A stretch of 64,000 nucleotides of DNA from Microvirga alba (lineage in GTDB: Bacteria; Pseudomonadota; Alphaproteobacteria; Rhizobiales; Beijerinckiaceae), in assembly GCF_015694465.1 (NCBI RefSeq), contig NZ_JADQDO010000006.1, forward strand, positions 124,001 to 188,000, in the 5' to 3' direction. How positions within the stretch are numbered: the stretch's first letter is position 1; the number at the start of each line of letters is the position of its first letter. Below, one piece after another: positions 25,846 through 35,504 of this stretch. Position numbers and translations under genes: made by a program. Under the pieces are notes generated by a model. It did no database searches. It was not told the origin of the DNA and saw only the letters and a list, made by a program, of their open reading frames with translations.

Positions 25846-26883
25846 TCAGGTGTTAAAGAACGGAACCCGCATGATATGGCGATAGGTCTCGCCCGGCCGC
25901 AGCACGGCGGAAGGAAAATGCGGCTCGTTGGGCGAGTTCGGATAAACTTGCGTCTCGAGCGCAAAGCCCGCGTGCTTGCCGTAAGGCACACCACCCTTGC
26001 CGATGGCAGGCAGCGTCTCGAAATGATTGGCTGTGTAGAATTGCACGCCCGGCTGATCGGTCCAGACTTCCAAGCCACGGCCCGAGCGGAGATCAACAGC
26101 CCGGGCGGCGCGGCGCAACGTTCCGCTTTCGCCGTTCAAGCAGAAGTTATGATCGTATCCGGCCTCCGGCAATTGCGACCGATCGTCGATCATCGCGCCG
26201 ATGGGTCTCATCGTCCTGAAATCGAATGCGGTATCCGCGACAGGCGCTATCTCGCCGGTTGGGATCTTGCCCGAACCGACGGGCGTGTAATGATCCGCGT
26301 CGAGAAGGAGAAGCTGATCGCGAATGCTGCCAGAACCATGGCCGGCGAGGTTCCAGTAGCCGTGATACACTAGGTTGATCACCGTCGCTTTGTCCGTCGT
26401 CGCCTCGAAAACGATCTCCAGAGCGGGTTCATCGGTCAGGCGATAGACGACCGACGCCTTCACAGCGCCGGGATACCCCTCATCTCCATCGGGCCGGTCG
26501 AGGGTCAGACGGACGGCGTTTCCGGCCTCATCCGCTTCGGCGGTCCAAACGCGCTTATTGAACCCCTTGAAGCCGCCGTGAATGTGGTTGGGCGGCTCGT
26601 TGACGGAAAGGGCGTGGGTCTCGCCGTCGAGAGTGAATTGCGCCTTCGCGATGCGATTGGCGTAGCGCCCGCAGATCGCCCCGGCGGAGCCCCGGTATTT
26701 GAGGTAGGAGGCAAGGTCATCATAGCCGAGTACGACATCCTCGGTGCGGCCCGTCCGGTCGGGAACGTGGAGTTCGCTCAAAATCGCGCCGTAAGTGATG
26801 ACGCGGGCTCGCAGGGGACCTGCCTCGATCTCGTAGGATTCGACAGGCCGTCCTTCGAGTTCACCGAATACCGTCTTCCCCAT
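25846..26883 (-). CDS. Aldose 1-epimerase (galactose mutarotase)
   Basis: From ATG 26883, with GAAGAGG just upstream, the protein is 345 residues; the 50 upstream codons in frame do not look like coding sequence. Catalytic and substrate residues of the family are visible: NHIHGGFKGFNKRVW (first His), YHGYWNLAGH (second His), DHYTPV and ALETQVYPNSPN (catalytic Glu near residue 311). It interconverts alpha and beta anomers of free aldoses in the cytoplasm. The downstream glycerate kinase suggests a route from a sugar to glycerate, but no oxidising enzyme is next to it. Confidence 0.92.
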   Translation of the reverse strand: MGKTVFGELEGRPVESYEIEAGPLRARVITYGAILSELHVPDRTGRTEDVVLGYDDLASYLKYRGSAGAICGRYANRIAKAQFTLDGETHALSVNEPPNHIHGGFKGFNKRVWTAEADEAGNAVRLTLDRPDGDEGYPGAVKASVVYRLTDEPALEIVFEATTDKATVINLVYHGYWNLAGHGSGSIRDQLLLLDADHYTPVGSGKIPTGEIAPVADTAFDFRTMRPIGAMIDDRSQLPEAGYDHNFCLNGESGTLRRAARAVDLRSGRGLEVWTDQPGVQFYTANHFETLPAIGKGGVPYGKHAGFALETQVYPNSPNEPHFPSAVLRPGETYRHIMRVPFFNT

Positions 26884-27084
26884 AACCGACCTCTTCCCTG
26901 GCGCGATGGAAACCATGCGCCAGCTAAACATCTCGGGATATCCAGCATCCCGATGCTTGATCTCGATGCCCCTGTCTTTTAGGTCTCCCATGGAACAGAA
27001 CACAATGATCTTTCCAGGGAACGAGCCACGCATGCAAGACGATCGCCGCCTTCATGACCGCGCCGCGACCCGTGGGGTGGACGC

Positions 27085-27906
27085 ATGAAGCCTCTCTCTC
27101 AGCTATCCCGAGAGGACGCGCGATCGGTTCGCGTTGTCCTCACCGATATCGACGACACGATTACGACCGAAGGCACGTTGACGGCGTCCGCCTACGCGGC
27201 CCTGGAACAGTTGCACCGAGCCGGTTTCCTGGTGGTGCCGGTGACGGGAAGGCCCGCGGGCTGGTGCGATCATATTGCCCGCATGTGGCCGGTGGATGCT
27301 GTCGTCGGAGAAAACGGCGCCTTCTATTTCCGCTACGACCGCAAGCAGAAGAAGATGCATCAGCATTTTTGGGCCAGCCGTCAGGAGCGGGCGCAAAACC
27401 GCGCCCGGCTCGATCAGATCGAGAAAGAGGTTCTCGCTACCATCCCGGGCACCGCGCTCGCGAGCGACCAGGATTACCGCGTTGCCGATCTCGCCATCGA
27501 CTTCTGCGAGGATGTCCCCGCCCTACCTGAAACCGAAATCGACAGGATCGTCGCGGTCTTCGAGCGCGCCGGTGCTCAGGCCAAGGTTAGTTCGATCCAT
27601 GTGAACGGCTGGTTCGGCGACTACGACAAACTCAGCATGGCGAAGGCGTTGCTGGCTGACGTTTTCAACATCGACTGGGAAACGGCAAAGCGGAGCGTGG
27701 TGTTCGCGGGCGACTCGCCCAATGACGAGCCGATGTTCGCCGCCTTCCCCCTCAGCGTCGGCGTGGCCAATGTACACGCCTTCGCGCATCGCCTGAAGAA
27801 CAAGCCCGCCTACATTACGGAAGGGCATTCCGGCGACGGTTTTGCCGAGCTCGCTCGCATCCTGCTTGAAGCCAGGGATCAGCAGGCACAGGCGGCCAAC
27901 GCATAG
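27085..27906 (+). CDS. HAD superfamily phosphatase, subfamily IIB
   Basis: The 273-residue protein has the HAD motif I LTDIDDTITTEGTL at about residues 19-32 (nucleophile Asp and acid/base Asp), motif II TGRPAGWCDH, and motif IV VFAGDSPNDEPMFAAFPLSVGVAN. The C2B cap between residues 85 and 190 is typical of subfamily IIB, which includes mannosyl-3-phosphoglycerate, sucrose and trehalose phosphatases and Cof-type enzymes. The natural substrate is unknown. A strong terminator follows the gene. It is divergent from the mutarotase operon. Confidence 0.88.
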   Translation: MKPLSQLSREDARSVRVVLTDIDDTITTEGTLTASAYAALEQLHRAGFLVVPVTGRPAGWCDHIARMWPVDAVVGENGAFYFRYDRKQKKMHQHFWASRQERAQNRARLDQIEKEVLATIPGTALASDQDYRVADLAIDFCEDVPALPETEIDRIVAVFERAGAQAKVSSIHVNGWFGDYDKLSMAKALLADVFNIDWETAKRSVVFAGDSPNDEPMFAAFPLSVGVANVHAFAHRLKNKPAYITEGHSGDGFAELARILLEARDQQAQAANA

Positions 27907-27940
27907 CCCGTGCGAAGCGAAGGATCGGCCCTCGATCAAA

Positions 27941-27971
27941 GGCCTGACGGTTTGCCCGTCAGGCCTTTTTT
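27941..27971 (+). terminator. Rho-independent terminator after the HAD phosphatase gene
   Basis: GGCCTGACGG (27941-27950) pairs with CCGTCAGGCC (27956-27965) over a 5-base loop, then six T. It lies 35 bp past the stop and separates the gene from the convergent SSADH gene. Confidence 0.93.
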
Positions 27972-27975
27972 CATG

Positions 27976-29463
27976 TCAGATGCCGCTGAGGCAGACGTAT
28001 TTGATTTCGAGGAAGCCCTCGATGCCGTATTTGGAGCCTTCGCGGCCGAGGCCGGATTGCTTGACGCCGCCGAAGGGAGCCATCTCGTTGGCGAGCAGGC
28101 CGGTATTGACCCCGACCATGCCGCTCTCCAGAGCCTCCGCCACGCGCCACACCCGAGACATGTCGCGGGCGTAGAAATATGATGCCAGTCCAAATTCGGT
28201 GTCGTTCGCCATCGCGATCACCTCGGCCTCGTCCTTGAAGCGGATGATCGGAGCCAATGGCGCGAAGGTTTCTTCCTTCGCCACCTTCATTCCTTGCGTG
28301 ATCCCGGTCATCACCGTCGGCTCGAAGAACGTGCCGCCGAGCCCCGAGCGCTTGCCGCCCGCCACCAGCTTGCCGCCCTTGGCGAGCGCATCGGCCACGT
28401 GCTCTTCCATCTTGATCACCGCGCGATCATCGATCAGCGGCCCCTGCGTCACGCCCGCATCCGTCCCGCGCCCGAGTTTGAGGCCCTCCACCTTCGCCGC
28501 CAGCTTTTCGACGAAAGCGTCGGCGACCGTGTCCTGCACATAGATTCGGTTGGCGCACACGCAGGTCTGGCCTGCGTTGCGGAACTTCGAGATCATCGCA
28601 CCCTCGACCGCCGCGTCGAGATCGGCGTCGTCGAACACGATGAAAGGCGCGTTGCCGCCCAGTTCGAGCGACAGCCGCTTGATGCTGTCACCGGCCTCCT
28701 TCATCAGCCAGCGGCCCACATTGGTCGAGCCGGTGAAGGTGATCTTGGCAATCTTCGGGTTGTGGCAGAATTCCTTGCCGATGGGCGCGGCGTCGCCCGT
28801 GACGACCGAGAAGGCTCCCTTCGGCACCCCTGCCCGCTCGGCCAGGACAGCCAGTGCGAAGGCTGAAAGCGGCGTCTGGGCGGCGGGTTTGAGCACCATG
28901 GTGCAGCCCGCAGCCAATGCCGGCCCGGCTTTCCGGGTGATCATGCCATTGGGGAAGTTCCAGGGCGTGATCGCCGCGCAGACCCCCACCGGCTGCTTCA
29001 TGACGACGATGCGCTGATCGCCCCGGGCCGGAGGAATGATGTCGCCATTGATGCGCTTGGCTTCCTCCGCGAACCACTCGATATAGGCCGCGTTCGACAA
29101 CACCTCGCCCTTGGCTTCCGCGAGAGGCTTGCCCTGCTCGGTGGTCAGGATCAGCGCGAGGTCGTCCGCGTTGGCGAGAATGAGGTCGTGCCAGCGCTTC
29201 AGGATCTGGCTGCGCTCCTTGGCCGTGCGCGCTGCCCATTCCTTCTGCACCTCGTGCGCCTTGTCGATGGCGCGGCGCACCACCTCGGGGCCCAGATCCG
29301 GCACTTCCGCGATCAATGCGCCGTCGAACGGGTCCGTCACCGCGATCGTCTTTCCGTCCGGCGCGGAGATCCATTCCCCTGCGACATATGCTTGCGCAAC
29401 CAGAAGCGACGGGTCCTTGAGATCCAAAATGCGGCGGGCAACAGGCTTCTGATGAACAGTCAT
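27976..29463 (-). CDS. gabD: NAD(P)-dependent succinate-semialdehyde dehydrogenase
   Basis: The product is 495 residues from ATG 29463; the extra 27 codons in frame are not family-like. The aldehyde dehydrogenase motifs are complete: TPWNFPNGMITRKAGPALAAGC for cofactor binding, FTGSTNVGRWLM, LELGGNAPFIVFDDADLD with the general base Glu, and GQTCVCANRIYVQ with the catalytic Cys. The overall sequence and C-terminus (MAPFGGVKQSGLGREGSKYG) are those of GabD-type SSADH, which oxidises succinate semialdehyde to succinate in GABA catabolism. Its upstream gap (245 bp) is shared with the divergent GMC oxidoreductase gene. Confidence 0.92.
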   Translation of the reverse strand: MTVHQKPVARRILDLKDPSLLVAQAYVAGEWISAPDGKTIAVTDPFDGALIAEVPDLGPEVVRRAIDKAHEVQKEWAARTAKERSQILKRWHDLILANADDLALILTTEQGKPLAEAKGEVLSNAAYIEWFAEEAKRINGDIIPPARGDQRIVVMKQPVGVCAAITPWNFPNGMITRKAGPALAAGCTMVLKPAAQTPLSAFALAVLAERAGVPKGAFSVVTGDAAPIGKEFCHNPKIAKITFTGSTNVGRWLMKEAGDSIKRLSLELGGNAPFIVFDDADLDAAVEGAMISKFRNAGQTCVCANRIYVQDTVADAFVEKLAAKVEGLKLGRGTDAGVTQGPLIDDRAVIKMEEHVADALAKGGKLVAGGKRSGLGGTFFEPTVMTGITQGMKVAKEETFAPLAPIIRFKDEAEVIAMANDTEFGLASYFYARDMSRVWRVAEALESGMVGVNTGLLANEMAPFGGVKQSGLGREGSKYGIEGFLEIKYVCLSGI

Positions 29464-29708
29464 CGATAAGCTCCAAAACGGACAATCCGGGACGGGTATT
29501 GGCGAGCGATATAAGCCTTCCGTCTCGCCATGTGAACACACCAAAGCGCCGATCAGGGCTGCCTTTTCCGGGAGGAGGCACCGGCCACCTGAACAATAGT
29601 CGCCCTTTCCACGCGGCCGGGACCGTGGAATTCCTAGGGGAGGACCGGCATCAACGCAATAATATATCGCCGCCCGTCGATCGCCCCTCGTTTCGCCGAG
29701 CTCAAGCC

Positions 29709-31325
29709 ATGTCAGTCAGCGATACCTTCGATTACGTCATCGTCGGCGGAGGCTCGGCGGGGTGCGTCCTCGCCAACCGGCTCTCCGCCGATCCCCGGCA
29801 TTCCGTGTGCCTGCTCGAAGCGGGGGGACGGGACAACTGGATCTGGTTCCACATCCCCGTGGGCTATCTCTTCGCTATCGGCAATCCCCGTTCGGACTGG
29901 ATGTTCAAGACCGAGAGCGAGCCCGGCCTGAACGGACGCGCTCTGAACTATCCGCGAGGCAAGGTCCTGGGCGGCAGTTCGGCGATCAACGCCATGATCT
30001 ACATGCGCGGCCAGCGGGAAGACTACGATCATTGGCGGCAGTCCGGCCTTGAGGGATGGGGCTGGGACGACGTCAAGCCGATCTTCCGTCGTCACCTCGA
30101 CCACTACCTCGGCACAGGCGAACATCACGGGACCGGCGGCGAGTGGCGCGTCGAAGAACCGCGCGTTCGCTGGACGGTGCTGGATGCGTTCATCGAAGCC
30201 GCCGTGGAGGCGGGCATCCCCCACACGAGCGACTTCAACACGGGGAGCAATGAGGGCATCGCCTATTTTCACGTCAATCAGAAAAGCGGGCGACGATGGT
30301 CTTCCGCGCGCGGGTTTCTCAAGCCGGTGCTGTCACGCGGCAACCTGCGTGTCGAAACGGAGGCTCAAGCGACCCGCCTCCTGTTCGACGGCAAGCGAGC
30401 CATCGGCGTGGAGGTCTTGCAGCGAGGCGTCCTCCGCAAGGTTTTCGCGCGGCGTGAGGTCGTTCTCTCCGCAGGCGCAGTCGCCTCGCCGCAACTCCTG
30501 CAATTGTCGGGCATCGGGGATGGCGTCCTATTGAGGCGGCACGGCATCGGCGTGGTGCACCACCTGCCAGGGGTGGGCCAGAATTTGCAGGATCATCTTC
30601 AGCTTCGCCCCATCTATCGGGTAGAAGGCGTGCGGACGCTCAACGGGGATTATCGCTCCCTGGTCAGAAAGGCGCACATGGCGTTGGAATACGCGCTGTT
30701 CCGCCGCGGACCTTTGACCATGGCGCCGTCGCAGGTCGGCGCATTCACACGGTCCTCTCCCAGCTACGCGACGCCGAACCTCCAGTTCCATATCCAGCCG
30801 CTCTCGCTCGACAAGTTCGGCGAGGCCCCGCATCCTTTTCCGGCGTTCACGGCGAGCGTCTGCAACCTGCGTCCCACCAGTCGCGGCAGCATCACACTCA
30901 AGAGCAACGATGCGTTCGAACCGCCGTCAATCAGGCTCAATGCTCTCTCGACGGCGGAGGACCAGCAAGTGGCCGTCGACTCGCTGCGGCTCGTGCGCCG
31001 AATCGTTTCGATGCCTTCGCTTCAGAAGTATCGCCCGCAGGAATACAAGCCGGGAGCGCACCTGACCACCGACGACGAATTGCTGCACGGCGCGCGGGAG
31101 ATCGGAACCACGATCTTTCATCCCGTGGGCACCGCCAAGATGGGAATGGACAGCGACCCGATGGCTGTGACGGACGCGCGCCTGCGTGTTCGCGGACTGG
31201 AGGGCCTGCGCGTCATCGATGCCTCGATCATGCCGACCATCACGAGCGGGAACACGAACTCGCCGACACTGATGATCGCCGAAAAAGGCGCCTCGATGAT
31301 CATCGAGGATCGCGGGAATATGTGA
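29709..31325 (+). CDS. GMC family FAD oxidoreductase (choline/alcohol dehydrogenase-like)
   Basis: The protein has 538 residues from ATG 29709; an open frame from 29499 adds 70 implausible codons. It has the N-terminal FAD motif YVIVGGGSAGCVLANRLS, LNYPRGKVLGGSSAINAMIY (GMC signature 1), VVLSAGAVASPQLLQLSGIG (signature 2), and C-terminal TTIFHPVGTAKMG with the catalytic His and SGNTNSPTLMIAEKG with the partner Asn. Such flavoenzymes oxidise alcohols, choline or polyethylene glycols. No choline-specific context (betB, betI) is present, so the substrate is open. It converges on manC with a 2-bp gap. Confidence 0.9.
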   Translation: MSVSDTFDYVIVGGGSAGCVLANRLSADPRHSVCLLEAGGRDNWIWFHIPVGYLFAIGNPRSDWMFKTESEPGLNGRALNYPRGKVLGGSSAINAMIYMRGQREDYDHWRQSGLEGWGWDDVKPIFRRHLDHYLGTGEHHGTGGEWRVEEPRVRWTVLDAFIEAAVEAGIPHTSDFNTGSNEGIAYFHVNQKSGRRWSSARGFLKPVLSRGNLRVETEAQATRLLFDGKRAIGVEVLQRGVLRKVFARREVVLSAGAVASPQLLQLSGIGDGVLLRRHGIGVVHHLPGVGQNLQDHLQLRPIYRVEGVRTLNGDYRSLVRKAHMALEYALFRRGPLTMAPSQVGAFTRSSPSYATPNLQFHIQPLSLDKFGEAPHPFPAFTASVCNLRPTSRGSITLKSNDAFEPPSIRLNALSTAEDQQVAVDSLRLVRRIVSMPSLQKYRPQEYKPGAHLTTDDELLHGAREIGTTIFHPVGTAKMGMDSDPMAVTDARLRVRGLEGLRVIDASIMPTITSGNTNSPTLMIAEKGASMIIEDRGNM

Positions 31326-31327
31326 AG

Positions 31328-32776
31328 CTAAATACGCGCGTACGCATCCTCCAGACGCAGAATGTCATCTTCTCCGAGATAACTGCCGGACTGCACTTCG
31401 ATGATGTTGAGCGGGATGCTTCCCGGATTTTCGAGCCGATGGATGCAACCGCGAGGGAGATAGGTCGACTGATCTGCGCGTAGCACGAATTGTTCATTGT
31501 CCCGCGTGACCAACGCAGTTCCACTCACCACGATCCAGTGCTCTGCCCGATGCTCGTGTTTCTGCAGCGATAATTTCGCGCCGGAATTCACCGTGATGCG
31601 CTTGACCTTGAAGCGATCGCCGTAATGGATGGTTTGGTAATATCCCCAGGGACGATGTTCCCGATGAGACCGGATCGCCGCCGAGTTGCCTGTTTTCTTC
31701 AGGCTCTCCACAAGGGACCTCACATCATGGTCGCGACCTTTCGTGGTCACGAGCACGGCGTCTTGTGTCGCAACGACAATGAGGTCGCGCACGCCAAGCG
31801 CTGCGATGAGTGGGCCTTCGGAACGAAAATAGCAATCCTGCGTGTCATAAGCCGTGGCATTCCCCTCGGCGACTGTCCCTTCTGCGGTCTTGGAGCCGAT
31901 TTCCCAGAGCGTGGACCACGTGCCGATATCGGACCATGAAAACCTTGCGGGGACCACAACCGCGTTTCGGGTCTTTTCCATAACGGCATAGTCGAGCGAA
32001 ACGTCGCGAGCCTGCGCGAAGGCCTCGGCGTCGAGGCGCAAGAAATCCAGATCCGACAGGGCGCCCTCGACCGCTGCCGTGCAAGCCCGAAGCAATTCCG
32101 GCTCCAACGCATCGAGTTCATCGAGAAGGCGCTGAGCGGATACAAGAAATATGCCGCTGTTCCAGACATACTCCCCCGACGCGATATAGCTCTCCGCCGT
32201 CTCGAGATCCGGTTTCTCCTTGAATGCCAAAACCCTGCGAGCGCCCGGCTCATCCACGGCTTCGCCAGCCATGCGGATATAGCCATAGCCCGTGGCCGGC
32301 CCTGTCGGCGTGATACCGAACAGAACGGTGGAACCATCCTGTGCGGCTCGCAGACCGGCTGCAAGTGTGTCGTGGAATGCAGCGATGTCGTCGATGCAGT
32401 GATCAGCCGGCATCAACAGAAGGAGACTGTCGGGATCGGATCGCGTTGCAATGATGGCTGCCGCAGCCGCGGCCGCGGCTGTGTTGCGCCCCGCCGGTTC
32501 GAGAACGATACGCGCGGCATCCTGGCCGATAGCGCGCAGTTGCTCCGCGATGATGAACCTGTGTTCGACATTCGCGATCACCAATAGCTCGTTGAACAAA
32601 GCCGCGTCCGAAACACGTCTAGCCGTCTGTTGCAGCAACGTATCCTGACCGAACAACGGCAGGAATTGCTTGGGATACGCCTCTCGCGACAATGGCCAAA
32701 GGCGTGTCCCGGTCCCCCCTGAAAGCAGAACCGGAGTGATCTTCTTCTTGAACCGCCGCGGATCGGAAGCCGTCAT
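31328..32776 (-). CDS. manC: Bifunctional mannose-1-phosphate guanylyltransferase / mannose-6-phosphate isomerase
   Basis: The 482-residue protein has an N-terminal nucleotidyltransferase domain with LLSGGTGTRLWPLSREAYPKQF at about residues 18-39, PADHCIDD and FKEKPDLETA. The C-terminal type II phosphomannose isomerase/cupin domain (about 370-480) has RPWGYYQTIHYGDRFKVKRI and LSLQKHEHRAEHWIVV with the metal-binding residues. This ManC/XanB/AlgA-type enzyme makes GDP-mannose, a donor for exopolysaccharide. It is divergent from a sugar-nucleotide epimerase gene and stands at the edge of the EPS region, so EPS precursor supply is its likely role. Confidence 0.94.
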   Translation of the reverse strand: MTASDPRRFKKKITPVLLSGGTGTRLWPLSREAYPKQFLPLFGQDTLLQQTARRVSDAALFNELLVIANVEHRFIIAEQLRAIGQDAARIVLEPAGRNTAAAAAAAAIIATRSDPDSLLLLMPADHCIDDIAAFHDTLAAGLRAAQDGSTVLFGITPTGPATGYGYIRMAGEAVDEPGARRVLAFKEKPDLETAESYIASGEYVWNSGIFLVSAQRLLDELDALEPELLRACTAAVEGALSDLDFLRLDAEAFAQARDVSLDYAVMEKTRNAVVVPARFSWSDIGTWSTLWEIGSKTAEGTVAEGNATAYDTQDCYFRSEGPLIAALGVRDLIVVATQDAVLVTTKGRDHDVRSLVESLKKTGNSAAIRSHREHRPWGYYQTIHYGDRFKVKRITVNSGAKLSLQKHEHRAEHWIVVSGTALVTRDNEQFVLRADQSTYLPRGCIHRLENPGSIPLNIIEVQSGSYLGEDDILRLEDAYARI

Positions 32777-33078
32777 ATCAGTCCTGCGCGAAAACCCGGT
32801 CGCATGACAAGGCTGGCGAAAGCCATGCGATGCTGTCAGTGAGGCCTTATCGAATGATACTTTATTACCTTATCCCATGGTGCGGCGGCTGACCAGCGGC
32901 CCTGAATGAGGCCGGGGGAAATGGGGCTACCTCGTGAGAAGCGGAGCCCGGAACTGGGCACGGGCAATGGCTGTGCTTAAGCTATAGGTATGTTTACCGA
33001 TCCTCTCCCGGGCGGCCTAGTCGCGCTGGGTTCTGCTCATCCGACGGTTATGGCAACGCGCCGCTGAAAGGGGGAACC
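32777..33078. other. Divergent promoter region of manC and the epimerase gene
   Basis: The 302-bp gap is mixed in composition, with an AT-rich island at 32845-32875 (ATGATACTTTATTACC). No gene, clear promoter pair or strong stem-loop with a T-run could be identified. It probably contains both promoters. Confidence 0.45.
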
Positions 33079-34005
33079 GTGTCAAAACGTTACCTCGTCA
33101 CCGGCGGCTGCGGCTTTATCGGTTCACATCTGTCCGAATCCTTGGTGGCGGATGGCTCCAGCGTGGTCGTGCTCGACAATCTCTCCACCGGACGGCGCGA
33201 TCATCTGACAGAGGCGGCGGAGCTGGTCGTCGGAGATGTCAGAGATCACGCCTTGCTGGAAAGGCTCGCGAGAGATTGCGATGGCATCTTCCATCTTGCC
33301 GCGGTCGCGTCCGTCCCGCGTTGTACGCAGGAATGGCATATCTCTCACGGCATCAATCTGTCCGCATCGATCGACATTTTCGAGATCGCAGCGGAATGCG
33401 ACATTCCCGTCGTGTACGCCTCCTCTTCCGCGATCTACGGCGAGGCCGAAAGGACCCCCATCGGAGAGGATGATCCGAAGCAACCGATCTCCGCTTACGG
33501 CGCCGACAAATACGCGATGGAGCTCCATGCGCTGGCCGGCGCGAGAACACGGGATCTGCGGTCCTTCGGCTTGCGCTTCTTCAACATCTACGGACCGCGC
33601 CAGGACCCGCATTCCCCCTATTCCGGCGTCATCGCCGTCTTCATACAGCACGCCCTGAATGGCACCCCGATTCTGATCCATGGTGACGGCGAGCAAGTTC
33701 GTGATTTCGTCTATGTCGCCGACGCGGTGCGGGTCTGCCGGGCAGCCATGGAGAGACTGCAGGATCAGACGTCGGCGACGGCCGAGGTCAGCAATGTCTG
33801 CACGGGACAGCCGACCTCAATTCGCACCCTGACGACCTCGATCGCCGATTTGGTTTGCCGGAACCTGCCCGTCTCCAACGGCCCGGAGCGGGCCGGCGAC
33901 ATTAAAACGTCGATCGGAGATCCCTCGCGTCTGAGCCGCTTGCTCGGCGTGTCGCCATCGACCTCGCTCCCTGATGGATTGAGATCGATCCTCGGTGGCC
34001 GCTGA
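33079..34005 (+). CDS. NAD-dependent nucleotide-sugar epimerase/dehydratase (GalE-like SDR)
   Basis: The 308-residue extended SDR starts at GTG 33079. Its Rossmann motif is YLVTGGCGFIGSHLSESL, the DNLSTGRRDHL strand follows, and the catalytic pair is SAYGADKYAME (Tyr and Lys near residue 144). Family members at this length interconvert UDP-glucose/galactose or UDP-GlcNAc/GalNAc, or act on GDP- or dTDP-sugars. Together with manC it should supply activated sugars for the EPS genes downstream. The exact sugar cannot be read. It ends 10 bp before the convergent regulator gene. Confidence 0.87.
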   Translation: MSKRYLVTGGCGFIGSHLSESLVADGSSVVVLDNLSTGRRDHLTEAAELVVGDVRDHALLERLARDCDGIFHLAAVASVPRCTQEWHISHGINLSASIDIFEIAAECDIPVVYASSSAIYGEAERTPIGEDDPKQPISAYGADKYAMELHALAGARTRDLRSFGLRFFNIYGPRQDPHSPYSGVIAVFIQHALNGTPILIHGDGEQVRDFVYVADAVRVCRAAMERLQDQTSATAEVSNVCTGQPTSIRTLTTSIADLVCRNLPVSNGPERAGDIKTSIGDPSRLSRLLGVSPSTSLPDGLRSILGGR

Positions 34006-34015
34006 CGCGCGTCTG

Positions 34016-34840
34016 TTAGTTCGTCGGCACGCGGCCATTCGCCGGCAAGTGGCTTGCGGCCCAGATCGCGGCCTGGGTCCGATTTTTCGCACGTATCTTA
34101 CGGAGAATGGCTTTGACGTGAACCTTGACCGTGGCCTCGGTGATATCGAACTTCCTCGCGATCAACTTGTTCGAGTCGCCCTCCATAAGACAACGAAGGA
34201 TAACCGTTTCACGCACCGACAAGCCTTTCGGCGGCGTCTTATCTTCACCGTCGCCAGCGTCCGCATCGTCGAGACCGCCGTTGGCTCCATTCGTCTCGTA
34301 GGCCTGATCACGAACGAGGCTAAGAACGGCCGACGGGAACACGGCTTCGCCAAGCATGACGAGGTCGAGCGTCTTGATGAGAACCTCGCAGGAAACCGTT
34401 TTAATGAGATAGGCGTCGGCGCCGGCTTGGAACGCCTCCAGCACCCGCTTCAAATCGTGGTCGTCGACCAGCATCACCACGCGCGCTGACGGGTGCTCGA
34501 CCTTGAGCTGCTGAACTTTCTCGCAAATCACCGCGTGGTTGTTGGTGGCATCGGCAATGAGAAGGAACGGCGCCCCATCCTCTCTCCACACCCGGCGAGC
34601 ATCCTCAACGCTGACCGCCGAAGCGACCAAGCTGTAGGACGTATCCGCAAGAATCCGCTTTAGCCCCTCCCTCAGCAACACATTCGGTTCGACCAGCACG
34701 GTGGGAACAAGCCTCGCATCAGGTCGATGCGGTCGACCCAATTCGGCCAATTGCTTCTCTTCCGCATCGACCTGATATCCGCGGCTCTTGGGGAGGGTGC
34801 CGGTATCGGCCAGGCTGTCTAAATCATAGTGTTTCCGCAT
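34016..34840 (-). CDS. NarL/LuxR-type transcriptional regulator with altered receiver domain (EPS region, copy 1)
   Basis: This 274-residue protein has an N-terminal extension (1-45), a receiver-like domain (about 46-170) and a LuxR HTH at about 205-270 (ETVILRCLMEGDSNKLIARK, ATVKVHVKAILRKIRAKNRTQAA). In the receiver the acidic pair that binds Mg2+ is reduced to VEPNVLLREGL, while an Asp remains near IADAT and the switch Lys at YLIKTVS. Phosphorylation is therefore doubtful. A paralogue lies at 35899-36633. Position next to manC/epimerase and the EPS genes suggests it controls polysaccharide synthesis. Confidence 0.82.
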   Translation of the reverse strand: MRKHYDLDSLADTGTLPKSRGYQVDAEEKQLAELGRPHRPDARLVPTVLVEPNVLLREGLKRILADTSYSLVASAVSVEDARRVWREDGAPFLLIADATNNHAVICEKVQQLKVEHPSARVVMLVDDHDLKRVLEAFQAGADAYLIKTVSCEVLIKTLDLVMLGEAVFPSAVLSLVRDQAYETNGANGGLDDADAGDGEDKTPPKGLSVRETVILRCLMEGDSNKLIARKFDITEATVKVHVKAILRKIRAKNRTQAAIWAASHLPANGRVPTN

Positions 34841-35213
34841 GGGAGAGCCCCTAATCCGCTGGACAGAACAGCGCGATTACTCGGTAAAAGGAAATTTAGC
34901 TCAGGAGGCCATGTAGGACAATGAGTTCTATGTTCAAATCATTTTAAAAGAAATTTAAATCGGATGCCCCAAATCGAGGCACGCCAGCGTAATCGAAACC
35001 TAGCAGCAAAGCTTTGCTTCACCGGCCACCGATGGATACCTTTGGACACTTTGGAATTTTTTCTCATGCGGTCGTAACGTAAAATATCCCGTCTACAGCC
35101 TCTCTACTCCGTCCGGGGGGATTGCATGGAACCAAATGCGGAGGAAGATAGGCGCTAGGCTGGACAGAAGAGGCCAGCGCACTTAGACAAGACAAGATAC
35201 CGGGCAGTATCAA
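34841..35213. other. Intergenic region between regulator copy 1 and a DUF6894 gene
   Basis: This 373-bp gap is AT-rich near 34930-34960 (ATTTTAAAAGAAATTTAAAT), likely the promoter of the divergent regulator. It contains no convincing coding sequence, RNA or T-tailed stem-loop. Confidence 0.45.
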
Positions 35214-35276
35214 ATGGCCGTGAAACTCGTTCAGAACGTTATCACAGACGCAGAGTGGGGGTCTCCTCGCGTAACG

Positions 35277-35504
35277 ATGAGATGTTATTTCAACCTCGTT
35301 AACGGCACCGACATGATCGTAGACCAGGATGGGATTGAGGTCCGCGACATCGAACAAGCGCGCTCTCAAGCCTGGAAGGCTATCGAAGAGCTACGCGCTG
35401 AAGATAGCGCGTCGGCGAGCGAATGGAAGGACTGGCGGCTTGAAGTTACGGACGCTTCGGGCACGATCTTTTTCTCGATCAATCTAGGGGGATCCCTTCA
35501 CTGA
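35277..35504 (+). CDS. DUF6894 family small protein
   Basis: From ATG 35277 the product is 75 residues (an ATG at 35214 would give 96). MRCYFNLVNGTDMIVDQDGIEV, then an alpha helix (QARSQAWKAIEELRA), then DWRLEVTDASGTIFFSINL is the DUF6894 pattern: a strand pair, a helix and a final strand pair with W and L/EVTD. These small cytoplasmic proteins are multi-copy in Hyphomicrobiales and have no known function. The Shine-Dalgarno is weak for both starts. It is the only clear coding gene between the two regulators. Confidence 0.78.
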   Translation: MRCYFNLVNGTDMIVDQDGIEVRDIEQARSQAWKAIEELRAEDSASASEWKDWRLEVTDASGTIFFSINLGGSLH